Source: Bacteroidales bacterium (GTDB lineage Bacteria; Bacteroidota; Bacteroidia; Bacteroidales; NBLH01). From it: a stretch of 5,655 bases of DNA. Positions 1 to 5,655 of this stretch are shown here, in pieces; the first letter of the stretch is position 1, and each line of letters begins with the position of its first letter. Made by a program: the position numbers and the translations under genes. The DNA lies in assembly GCA_029210905.1 (NCBI GenBank), contig JARGGF010000364.1:1-5655 (forward strand), given 5' to 3'. The notes under the pieces are model-generated. The model had not been told where the DNA came from and ran no database searches. It saw only the letters and a program-made list of their open reading frames with translations.

Positions 1-358
1 ATATAAATCGTCCCACCTGATTAATATAGGCCTACTTCGCTTTTCCTGAACTGTTCGACTTAGGATTAATTTAAAGCAGTCAATCGAATCTTCCTGTTTT
101 TTTAAAATAAGGAAAATCTACAATTAACAAATGTTAAATTCGTATCATTTCAATAGAAGATAGAAAAAAATAACACCATCTCATCCTATTAATATTCAAA
201 TTATTACAAAGTTATTTTCTCAAAATAAAATTCATTTTTAAAAATAAATTTGTGTTTTTAAAAAAATATGCTGTATTTTTACACCGAGTTTTGAAATAAT
301 GTACAGATATTACAAATTGACTACCTATCAGTTTGTTTGTACATAAAAAAATAGTCTT
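1..358. other. AT-rich non-coding upstream region
   Basis: No gene can be supported here. The + strand has only very short frames: one entering from the left edge and ending at tga 47-49, a 10-codon frame from ATG 131, an 8-codon frame from ATG 268 and a 15-codon frame from ATG 299. On the - strand one frame is open from 117 to the left edge (39 codons) but contains no ATG, GTG or TTG. The stretch 100-300 is extremely A/T-rich. It probably holds the promoter and 5' leader of the ilv operon. Neither an RNA gene nor a clear terminator of an upstream gene was seen before 457. Confidence 0.6.
245..281 (+). promoter_or_regulatory. Candidate Bacteroidota-type promoter of the ilv operon
   Basis: TAAATTTG at 245-252 matches the TAnnTTTG -7 element known for the primary sigma factor of Bacteroidota, but no good TTTG/TTG element lies 17-23 bases upstream of it. 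An alternative reading uses TTTG 249-252 as the -33 element and TATTTTTA 274-281 as an imperfect -7 element, with a 21-base spacer. Either would start the transcript at roughly 257-290, upstream of the leader peptide at 359. Because the region is so A/T-rich, a chance match is quite possible. Confidence 0.3.
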
Positions 359-430
359 TTGAAAGTATTTAACGTCATTCTTACCATAGTCGTGGTATCT
401 ATTATTATTGTGATAGATAGATGGGAATGA
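359..430 (+). CDS. Ile/Val-rich leader peptide of the ilv operon attenuator
   Basis: This 23-codon frame starts with TTG at 359-361 and ends at tga 428-430. It reads MKVFN, then VILTIVVVSIIIVI, then DRWE. Thirteen of 23 residues are branched-chain amino acids: 6 Val, 6 Ile and 1 Leu. Val-11 to Val-13 and Ile-15 to Ile-17 are consecutive codons. TTG is the only likely start: the frame is closed by taa 344-346, no ATG occurs in frame, and an A-run (345-351) lies just upstream, as for the other genes here. The peptide itself probably has no function. By analogy with enterobacterial ilvL and ivbL, its translation senses charged Ile- and Val-tRNA. It sits 26 bases before a strong terminator and ends inside an RNA segment that can disrupt that terminator, which makes chance unlikely. 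Against it: the non-ATG start, and a short hydrophobic frame could arise randomly. Translation is inferred. Confidence 0.8.
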   Translation: MKVFNVILTIVVVSIIIVIDRWE

Positions 431-489
431 TGTAGACAATATATAATATAACGTCCAGCGCCATTCCCAATAAGAATGGCGCTTTTTTT
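372..489 (+). promoter_or_regulatory. Transcription attenuator with alternative 1:2, 2:3 and 3:4 pairings
   Basis: Four segments can pair in competing ways. Segment 1 (372-383) pairs with segment 2 (422-433) over 12 continuous pairs, nine Watson-Crick and three G-U. Segment 2 also pairs with segment 3 (458-469): eight continuous Watson-Crick pairs (422-429 with 462-469), one mismatch, then G-U, G-C and G-U. Segment 3 overlaps the 5' arm of the terminator, whose 3' arm is segment 4 (474-483). The leader peptide stop codon (428-430) lies within segment 2 and the Ile/Val runs (386-397, 401-415) lie between segments 1 and 2. In the classical model, a ribosome stalled on Ile/Val codons covers segment 1, so 2:3 forms and transcription continues. 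A ribosome reaching the stop covers segment 2, so 3:4 terminates. Without translation, 1:2 and 3:4 form. The pairings are seen directly; the regulation is inferred. Confidence 0.8.
457..489 (+). terminator. Intrinsic terminator upstream of ilvD (attenuator terminator)
   Basis: The arms agcgccattc (457-466) and gaatggcgct (474-483) form a perfect 10-bp, GC-rich stem with a 7-base loop (467-473), followed directly by seven T (483-489). There is no A-run before the stem, so it acts on + strand transcripts only. No + strand gene of normal size ends upstream within the window and ilvD begins 115 bases downstream. Together with the leader peptide this suggests a regulated terminator in the ilv leader, not the end of a separate gene. 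An unseen upstream gene with a long 3' UTR is the less likely alternative. Confidence 0.9.
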
Positions 490-513
490 ATGGCTTTTTG
501 TTTGGATTGATAG

Positions 514-536
514 GTGACTGAGCGTAGTCGAAGTCG
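514..536. repeat. Short imperfect palindromic repeat of the CTGAGCG..GTCGAAG type
   Basis: The stretch contains ctgagcgtagtcgaag flanked by gact-type ends: gact 516-519 is complementary to agtc 532-535, and also to agtc 526-529. From memory, very similar strings (on the other strand, cttcgact.cgctcag) occur as dispersed intergenic repeats in Bacteroidota genomes. Only one copy is visible here, so the repeat status rests on recognition and not on counting. It lies between the attenuator terminator and the ilvD start and would be part of the read-through mRNA leader. Confidence 0.45.
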
Positions 537-604
537 ATGTATTTTCAACTAAACAACATTAAATTATAAACTGCGAAATTGCAGAATAGTACAACTAAAA
601 AAAT

Positions 605-2434
605 ATGAAAATCGATTTAAAAAGCAATACCAGCACACAGGGCCGACGAATGGCAGGAGCCAGGAGCCTTTGGAGGGCGAATGGAGTAAAAGAAAGTCAT
701 TTTGGGAAACCGATATTTGCCATTGCCAATTCATTTACGCAATTTGTGCCTGGCCATGCTCATTTACATGGAGTTGGGCAATACATTAAATCGCTGATTG
801 AGGAAAAAGGCTACTTTGCAGCAGAGTTTAACACCATTGCCATTGATGATGGAATTGCTATGGGGCATGATGGGATGCTTTATTCCTTGCCATCGCGTGA
901 AATAATTGCAGATAGTGTTGAGTATATGTGCAATGCCCACAAAGCAGATGCATTAATCTGCATCAGCAATTGCGATAAAATTACCCCAGGCATGTTGATG
1001 GCTGCTATGCGCCTGAATATACCAACCATTTTCGTATCTGGTGGCCCTATGGAGGCTGGTGTTCATAACAATAAAAAAATTGATTTGGTAGATGCCATGG
1101 TAATGGCCGTTGACGATGAAATATCCGATAGTGAAATAGCTGAAATTGAGCAAAATGCATGTCCTACTTGCGGCTCTTGTTCAGGTATGTTTACTGCTAA
1201 TTCAATGAATTGTCTGGTGGAAGCTTTGGGCCTTGGATTACCTGGTAACGGAACCATTGTTGCCACTCATTCTAATCGGAAAAGCCTATTTCAGGATGCT
1301 GCCAATCAGCTGATTAAGATAACTGAAAAATATTATTATGATGGCGATGAATCCGTATTACCCTTGAACATTGCTACAAAAGCATCCTTTCTTAATTCAA
1401 TGACCCTTGATATTGCTATGGGTGGCAGTACCAATACAGTCTTGCATCTCCTGGCCATTGCCCATGAGGCAGGTGTTGATTTTACCATGCAGGATATTGA
1501 CCAGCTATCACGCATAGTACCTAATATTTGTAAAGTAGCGCCCAGCTCTCATTATCATATTGAAGATGTAAACCGGGCAGGGGGAATTATTTCCATACTG
1601 GGTGAGCTGGAACGAAAAGGTTTGTTGGATACTTCAGTAAGCCGTATTGATTTTCCTACCTTAAAGGAAGCTATTGCTAATTACGATATTAATCGTGAAT
1701 CTGCTGTTGAAAAAGCATTTGAAATATATAAAAGTGCTGCCGCTAATGACGGGCGTAACTTGACTTTTGCTTCGCAATCAACAAAACACGAACTTGATTT
1801 GGACCGTGAAAAAGGCTGTATTAGAAGTGTCGAAAATGCATACAGTCAGGATGGTGGCCTGGCCGTATTATTTGGAAATATTGCAAAAGCTGGCTGTATA
1901 GTAAAAACCGCAGGAGTTGATCCCTCCATCTTAAAATTTACAGGGAACGCTAAAGTATACAACTCACAGGATGAGGCTGTTAATGCCATCCTTAATGGGA
2001 AAGTGGAAAAAGGAGATGCAGTAGTAATCCGTTACGAAGGGCCTAAAGGTGGGCCTGGAATGCAGGAAATGCTTTATCCAACATCATATCTTAAATCTAC
2101 AAAAATTGATAAATATTGCGCTTTGATAACCGATGGTCGTTTTTCGGGTGGAACTTCTGGTCTTTCAATAGGCCATGTTTCGCCCGAAGCTGCGGCCGGC
2201 GGTGAAATTGCTCTTATTGAAGATGGCGATAAAATTGAAATTGATATCCCTGCCCGCAAAATAAATGTGCTTGTTTCTGAACAGGTAATGCAGGCAAGAA
2301 GAGAAAAGGAATTGGAAAAAGGCAATGACGCTTTTAGGGCGTTAAATCGTGCCAGAAAAGTATCTAAATCATTAAAAGCATATGCCTTAATTGTATCATC
2401 TGCCGATAAAGGCGCAGTAAGATTAATTGATTAG
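605..2434 (+). CDS. ilvD: Dihydroxy-acid dehydratase (EC 4.2.1.9)
   Basis: This cytoplasmic enzyme dehydrates 2,3-dihydroxy-isovalerate and 2,3-dihydroxy-3-methylvalerate to the 2-oxo acid precursors of valine and isoleucine. The 609-residue product is full length and close to E. coli IlvD (616) over its whole span: MAGAR (16-20), NSFTQFVPGH (42-51), AIDDGIAMGH (79-88), SNCDKITPGM (121-130), CPTCGSCSGM (186-195), AMGGSTNT (271-278), GRFSGGTSGLSIGHVSPEA (511-529) and SADKGAVR near the end. Likely Fe-S ligands include Cys-123 and Cys-186 to Cys-192; Asp-82, Asp-124 and Lys-125 fit the Mg site. Position 50 is Gly (VPGH), as in E. coli IlvD, where the plant/mycobacterial [2Fe-2S] type has Cys (PCN). 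This suggests an oxygen-labile [4Fe-4S] enzyme. The ATG at 605 follows an A-run and gives the family N-terminus. It is the first structural gene after the attenuator and ends 14 bases before ilvB. Confidence 0.98.
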   Translation: MKIDLKSNTSTQGRRMAGARSLWRANGVKESHFGKPIFAIANSFTQFVPGHAHLHGVGQYIKSLIEEKGYFAAEFNTIAIDDGIAMGHDGMLYSLPSREIIADSVEYMCNAHKADALICISNCDKITPGMLMAAMRLNIPTIFVSGGPMEAGVHNNKKIDLVDAMVMAVDDEISDSEIAEIEQNACPTCGSCSGMFTANSMNCLVEALGLGLPGNGTIVATHSNRKSLFQDAANQLIKITEKYYYDGDESVLPLNIATKASFLNSMTLDIAMGGSTNTVLHLLAIAHEAGVDFTMQDIDQLSRIVPNICKVAPSSHYHIEDVNRAGGIISILGELERKGLLDTSVSRIDFPTLKEAIANYDINRESAVEKAFEIYKSAAANDGRNLTFASQSTKHELDLDREKGCIRSVENAYSQDGGLAVLFGNIAKAGCIVKTAGVDPSILKFTGNAKVYNSQDEAVNAILNGKVEKGDAVVIRYEGPKGGPGMQEMLYPTSYLKSTKIDKYCALITDGRFSGGTSGLSIGHVSPEAAAGGEIALIEDGDKIEIDIPARKINVLVSEQVMQARREKELEKGNDAFRALNRARKVSKSLKAYALIVSSADKGAVRLID

Positions 2435-2448
2435 TAAAAATTTAGCTT

Positions 2449-4185
2449 ATGGAAACCAGGACAGAATTAAAAAAGAATACAAAAATGGAAGCACAAAAAA
2501 AGATAAAAGGTTCAGAAGCTGTAGTTCGTGCCTTGCTAGCCGAAGGTGTAGAAACAATATTCGGTTATCCGGGTGGGGCAGCCATGCCACTTTACGATAC
2601 TTTGTTTGATTATGAAGATAAGATTAAACATGTATTGGTACGACATGAGCAGGCGGCTTCGCATGCAGCCCAGGCCTACTCGCAAGTGACAGATAAAGTA
2701 GGAGTTTGTATTTCTACTTCCGGACCAGGGGCTACCAATCTCATTACAGGCATTGCCAATGCCAATATTGATTCTGTTCCAATGGTTGTAATAACTTGTC
2801 AGGTGATTTCTCCATTGCTTGGAACTGATGCTTTCCAGGAAACCGATATGGTTGGTTTATCTATGCCAATTACCAAGTGGAACTACCAGGTAACTAAACC
2901 TGAAGAGATAGCTGAGGCATTGGCGAAAGCATTTTATATAGCTGTTTCAGGCCGACCGGGAGTGGTTCTTATTGATATAACCAAAGATGCTTTGCTGGCT
3001 GAAACAGAAGAATTTGAATATTTAAGAAGTCCAAGGATTCGCAGTTATAATCCATATCCTGAAATTATTGAAAGTCAGATAAATGAAGCAGCTGAATTAA
3101 TCAATCAGGCGAAAAAGCCTTTGTTATTGGTAGGCCATGGTATTTTAATAGCACGTGCCGAAAAAGAACTGGCCGAATTTGCTGAAAAAGCGAACATCCC
3201 TGTTGCGTCAACACTTTTAGGTTTATCAGCTTTTCCTTCAGGACACGAACTATTTGCAGGAATGCTGGGCATGCATGGTAATTATGCACCTAATAAATTA
3301 ACAAACCAGGCAGATGTGATTATTGCTGTAGGTATGCGATTTGATGACAGGGTTACGGGTCGTTTGAGTGACTACGCCAAGCAGGCGAAAATTATTCATA
3401 TTGAGATAGATCCGGCCGAAATTAATAAAAATGTTACTGTTGACCTGGCTATCAATGCTGACGTTAAAGCAGTATTAAATTTATTGGTACCAAAAATTGA
3501 AAAACAGACGCATCCAGAGTGGCACAAGCAATTTAAAGATTTGTATGATCAGGAATATGAGACTGTTATTCAGCATGATTGCTGGCCAAAATCCGATAAA
3601 ATTAAAATGGGTGAAGTAGTTCATCTTATTTCAGAAAAAACAAAAGGTGATGCCATTATTGTTACCGATGTAGGCCAACACCAAATGGTAGCTGCAAGAT
3701 ATTACAAATATTCCAATCCAAATTCACTTATCACCTCTGGTGGCCTAGGCACCATGGGCTTTGGTTTGCCTGCTGCAATGGGTGCTGCAATGGCTGTTCC
3801 AGGTAAGCAAGTGGTTCTTTTTGTTGGTGACGGCGGCCTGCAAATGACCATTCAGGAATTTGGAACTATTATGCAGGAAAACATCCCTGTAAAAATTGTA
3901 GTTCTAAATAATAGTTTTTTAGGCATGGTAAGGCAGTGGCAGGATATGTTTTTTGAAAAACGCTACGCAGAAACAAATATGGTAAACCCTGATTTTGTAA
4001 AAGTTGCTGAAGGTTACCGTATAAAAGGAAGATTAGTAGATTCAAGAGTTGATCTTTCAGCAGCGCTGGATGAGATGCTTGCATCAAAAGAGGCTTATTT
4101 ACTCGAAGTGAGTGTTGAAAAGGAAACAAATGTTTTCCCTATGATTGCTCCGGGTGCTTCGGTTGATGAAATACGTATTGCATAA
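2449..4185 (+). CDS. ilvB: Acetolactate synthase, large catalytic subunit, first copy (EC 2.2.1.6)
   Basis: This ThDP-, FAD- and Mg-dependent enzyme makes 2-acetolactate (valine/leucine path) or 2-aceto-2-hydroxybutyrate (isoleucine path). At 578 residues it is full length. The N-terminal pyrimidine-binding domain spans about 20-180, with GYPGGA (39-44), catalytic Glu-67 in RHEQ, SGPGATN (91-97) and GTDAFQETD. The central FAD-associated domain is about 205-345, with GMLGMHG and RFDDRVTG (298-305). The C-terminal ThDP domain is about 385-560, with TSGGLGTMGFGLPAA, GDG (460-462) to NN (487-488), and MVRQWQ with Trp-497, the residue linked to 2-oxobutyrate preference. Odd points: Ala-69 and Ala-76 replace glycines of the usual EQGA and QGYA/DGYA, and Cys-117 replaces Gly in TGQ. 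ATG 2449 is the first start; ATG 2485 (Met-13) matches the paralogue's N-terminus better and may be the true one. Substitutions aside, all catalytic landmarks are intact. Confidence 0.96.
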   Translation: METRTELKKNTKMEAQKKIKGSEAVVRALLAEGVETIFGYPGGAAMPLYDTLFDYEDKIKHVLVRHEQAASHAAQAYSQVTDKVGVCISTSGPGATNLITGIANANIDSVPMVVITCQVISPLLGTDAFQETDMVGLSMPITKWNYQVTKPEEIAEALAKAFYIAVSGRPGVVLIDITKDALLAETEEFEYLRSPRIRSYNPYPEIIESQINEAAELINQAKKPLLLVGHGILIARAEKELAEFAEKANIPVASTLLGLSAFPSGHELFAGMLGMHGNYAPNKLTNQADVIIAVGMRFDDRVTGRLSDYAKQAKIIHIEIDPAEINKNVTVDLAINADVKAVLNLLVPKIEKQTHPEWHKQFKDLYDQEYETVIQHDCWPKSDKIKMGEVVHLISEKTKGDAIIVTDVGQHQMVAARYYKYSNPNSLITSGGLGTMGFGLPAAMGAAMAVPGKQVVLFVGDGGLQMTIQEFGTIMQENIPVKIVVLNNSFLGMVRQWQDMFFEKRYAETNMVNPDFVKVAEGYRIKGRLVDSRVDLSAALDEMLASKEAYLLEVSVEKETNVFPMIAPGASVDEIRIA

Positions 4186-4229
4186 CAAAGCTAAAATTCA
4201 GATAAGAATTTTTAAAAAAAATTAAAAAG

Positions 4230-4811
4230 ATGGAAAATCAATATACAGTAACCATTTTCACAGAGAATAAAATAGGTTTATTAAACAGAATAACCATTAT
4301 TTTTACTCGTCGTCATTTAAATATCGACAGTATAACAGCTTCAGAATCAGAGGTTCCTGGTATATACAGATATACTATAGTGGTGCAAACTTCCCTGGAA
4401 CAAATCAAAAAAGTAGTTGCTCAGATTGAAAAATTGGTGGAGGTAATCAAAGCTTTTTATTTTCTCGAAGAAGAGGTCATTCACCAGGAAATGGCTTTGT
4501 ACAAGGTTTCAACAAAATCTTTGTCAAATAATACCGAAATTGAAAAAATAATTCGTGAAAACAATGCCAGGGTATTAAGCATTGAAGATGGATATTTTGT
4601 AATCGAAAAAACCGGGTACAAAAGAGAGACACAGGATCTTTTTAATAAACTGGAACCATTTGGGGTTTTACAGTTCGCAAGGTCTGGAAGGGTAGCCGTA
4701 ACCCGACAAAGAAAAGAATTGACCAATTATTTGAAAGATTTGGTAAAAGCATCAGAAAGTTCTGATAAAATCAGAAACTGGAAATTAAATCAAGCGGGAC
4801 AATTGAATTAA
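4230..4811 (+). CDS. ilvN: Acetolactate synthase, small regulatory subunit (ACT domain)
   Basis: This subunit binds and activates the large subunit and confers feedback inhibition by valine. An N-terminal ACT domain covers about residues 4-77: NKIGLLNR (13-20), RRHLNIDSI (27-35) and YRYTIVV (46-52). A second, C-terminal domain typical of IlvN/IlvH covers about 85-165 and includes FARSGRVAVTR (149-159). At 193 residues it is longer than E. coli IlvH (163); the extra length is mainly a charged C-terminal tail after about residue 160. Aligned by eye to IlvH, the valine-site residues Asn-11, Gly-14 and Asn-29 correspond to Asn-13, Gly-16 and Asn-31, all kept, so the enzyme is probably valine-sensitive. 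IlvH Ser-17 corresponds to Asn-19, which may alter sensitivity. The ATG follows an A-rich stretch 44 bases after ilvB. It is the only small-subunit gene in the window, between two large-subunit genes, and could serve both. Confidence 0.95.
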   Translation: MENQYTVTIFTENKIGLLNRITIIFTRRHLNIDSITASESEVPGIYRYTIVVQTSLEQIKKVVAQIEKLVEVIKAFYFLEEEVIHQEMALYKVSTKSLSNNTEIEKIIRENNARVLSIEDGYFVIEKTGYKRETQDLFNKLEPFGVLQFARSGRVAVTRQRKELTNYLKDLVKASESSDKIRNWKLNQAGQLN

Positions 4812-4857
4812 GTAGTTCATCTATATAATATTAAACCGATTATAAATATCAAAAAGT

Positions 4858-5655
4858 ATGGCAACAACTGTGCAAAAACGTAACATCAAAGGTGCCGAAG
4901 CCATTTTTCTGGCCTTACTTGCCGAAGGTGTTGATACTATTTTTGGATACCCGGGGGGAGCCAATCTTCCAATCTACGATTCGTTTTACGATTATCGAGA
5001 TAAAGTGAAACACATATTGGTGAGGCACGAGCAGGGTGCTGTGCATGCTGCTCAGGGTTATGCAAGGGTTTCAAAAAAAGTGGGTGTCTGTCTGGTTACA
5101 TCAGGGCCCGGAGCTACCAACCTAATAACAGGAATTGCCGATGCTTTATTGGATAGCACTCCGATAGTTTGTATTACCGGTCAGGTGGCCGGGCCTAGTT
5201 TAGGTTATGATGTATTTCAGGAAACCGATGTGGTGGGTATTTCAATGCCTGTGACCAAATGGAATTTTCAAATAACTAAAGCCGATGAAATAGGAACTAC
5301 ATTGGCGAAGGCGTTTTATATTGCCAGATCGGGCCGTCCGGGACCGGTTTTAATCGATATTACTAAAGATGCTCAGCAGGAAATATTGGAAATGTTTAGT
5401 TATGAAGCCTGCGAAAAAATCAGGAGTTATCATCCATATCCAAAGCCAAAACTGGAAGCCATTGAAGAGGCCAGTCATTTAATTAATAGTGCTGCAAAGC
5501 CGTTGATTATTATGGGTCAGGGTGTCTTAATTTCAGAAGCTCAGGAAGAGTTGCTTGAGTTGGCAGAAAAGGCTGAAATTCCGGTAGCTTCTACTTTACT
5601 TGGCTTATCAGGTTTTCCATCAACACATCGGTTATTTATTGGCATGGTTGGGCTG
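4858..5655 (+). CDS. Acetolactate synthase large subunit, second copy (3' end beyond window)
   Basis: The frame is open from ATG 4858 to the window edge, giving 266 residues or a little under half of a normal large subunit, so it is cut by the window and not truncated. It covers the pyrimidine-binding domain and the start of the central domain: GYPGGANLPIYD (30-41), catalytic Glu-58 in RHEQGAVHAAQGYAR, TSGPGATNLITGIAD (81-95), ITGQV (106-110), VFQETDVVG (119-127) and SGRPGPVLIDITKDA (158-172). It aligns without gaps to the first copy from IKG onward, with roughly two thirds identical residues by eye, and keeps the usual glycines (Gly-60, Gly-67, Gly-108) that the first copy has lost. It begins 46 bases after ilvN with no intervening terminator, so it is likely the fourth operon gene. 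The C-terminal ThDP motif and the Trp governing substrate preference lie outside the window, so its specificity cannot be judged. An ilvB-type function is clear, but its division of labour with the first copy is unknown. Confidence 0.93.
   Translation, partial: MATTVQKRNIKGAEAIFLALLAEGVDTIFGYPGGANLPIYDSFYDYRDKVKHILVRHEQGAVHAAQGYARVSKKVGVCLVTSGPGATNLITGIADALLDSTPIVCITGQVAGPSLGYDVFQETDVVGISMPVTKWNFQITKADEIGTTLAKAFYIARSGRPGPVLIDITKDAQQEILEMFSYEACEKIRSYHPYPKPKLEAIEEASHLINSAAKPLIIMGQGVLISEAQEELLELAEKAEIPVASTLLGLSGFPSTHRLFIGMVGL

Noticed and set aside
91..114. ttcct/aggaa inverted repeat around a T-run
   Set aside because: The five-base stem encloses a 14-base A/T loop that contains the T-run, so it is not a terminator structure.
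212..439. 75-codon - strand frame opposite the leader region
   Set aside because: Its composition (many Asn, Phe, Tyr, Lys) is what A/T-rich DNA gives by chance, it resembles no family I know, and it lies antisense to the much better supported leader peptide and attenuator.
359..489. T-box riboswitch or other tRNA/ligand-binding leader
   Set aside because: No T-box-like tRNA acceptor-binding sequence (TGG-type bulge in an antiterminator) or known riboswitch core was recognised, and a coding leader peptide explains the terminator better.
571..584. ctgc/gcag inverted repeat just upstream of ilvD
   Set aside because: Only four base pairs with a six-base loop, so too weak to call a regulatory hairpin; it may be chance.
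953..1266. Two - strand frames within ilvD
   Set aside because: Both are antisense to conserved ilvD coding sequence, including the Cys-rich motif, and have no independent support.
2427..2609. 60-codon + strand frame spanning the ilvD/ilvB junction
   Set aside because: It is an out-of-phase frame overlapping the ilvD end and the ilvB start, which are both clear, and its translation is not protein-like.
3869..4129. 86-codon - strand frame within ilvB
   Set aside because: It is a shadow of the conserved C-terminal ThDP domain coding sequence.

Overview
The window carries the front part of a branched-chain amino acid (isoleucine/valine) biosynthesis operon, all on the + strand, preceded by a long AT-rich leader. 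The order is: leader region (1-604), ilvD (dihydroxy-acid dehydratase), ilvB (acetolactate synthase large subunit), ilvN (small regulatory subunit), and a second ilvB-type large-subunit gene cut by the right window edge. The gaps between genes are 14, 44 and 46 bases with no terminator between them, so the genes are probably co-transcribed.

The source is most likely a member of Bacteroidota. The DNA is AT-rich and the start codons follow A-rich stretches, not Shine-Dalgarno sequences. A TAnnTTTG promoter-like octamer lies upstream. The IlvB wording (for example GDGGLQMTIQE and MGEVV) resembles Bacteroidota IlvB as I remember it. A short imperfect palindrome of a type I recall from intergenic regions of such genomes lies before ilvD. 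No species can be named from this.

The most notable element is in the leader and is too short for ordinary gene calling. A 23-codon open frame (359-430, TTG start) encodes a peptide in which 13 residues are Val, Ile or Leu, including the run VILTIVVVSIIIVI. It is followed by a strong intrinsic terminator (stem 457-466/474-483, U-run 483-489). The RNA can fold in two mutually exclusive ways. Segment 1 (372-383) pairs with segment 2 (422-433), and segment 2 can instead pair with segment 3 (458-469), which is the 5' arm of the terminator. The leader stop codon lies inside segment 2 and most of the Ile/Val codons lie between segments 1 and 2. This is the layout of ribosome-mediated transcription attenuation as known from enterobacterial ilv and trp operons. 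The predicted outcome is that scarcity of charged Ile- or Val-tRNA stalls the ribosome, frees segment 2, breaks the terminator and lets RNA polymerase reach ilvD.

The enzymes act in one pathway. IlvB/IlvN condense pyruvate with pyruvate or 2-oxobutyrate to acetohydroxy acids. After the reductoisomerase step (IlvC, not in the window), IlvD dehydrates the dihydroxy acids to the 2-oxo acid precursors of valine and isoleucine. The second oddity is that two related but clearly diverged large subunits flank one small-subunit gene. The first copy has unusual substitutions at otherwise conserved positions (EQA for EQG after the catalytic Glu, TCQ for TGQ), while the second keeps the usual residues.
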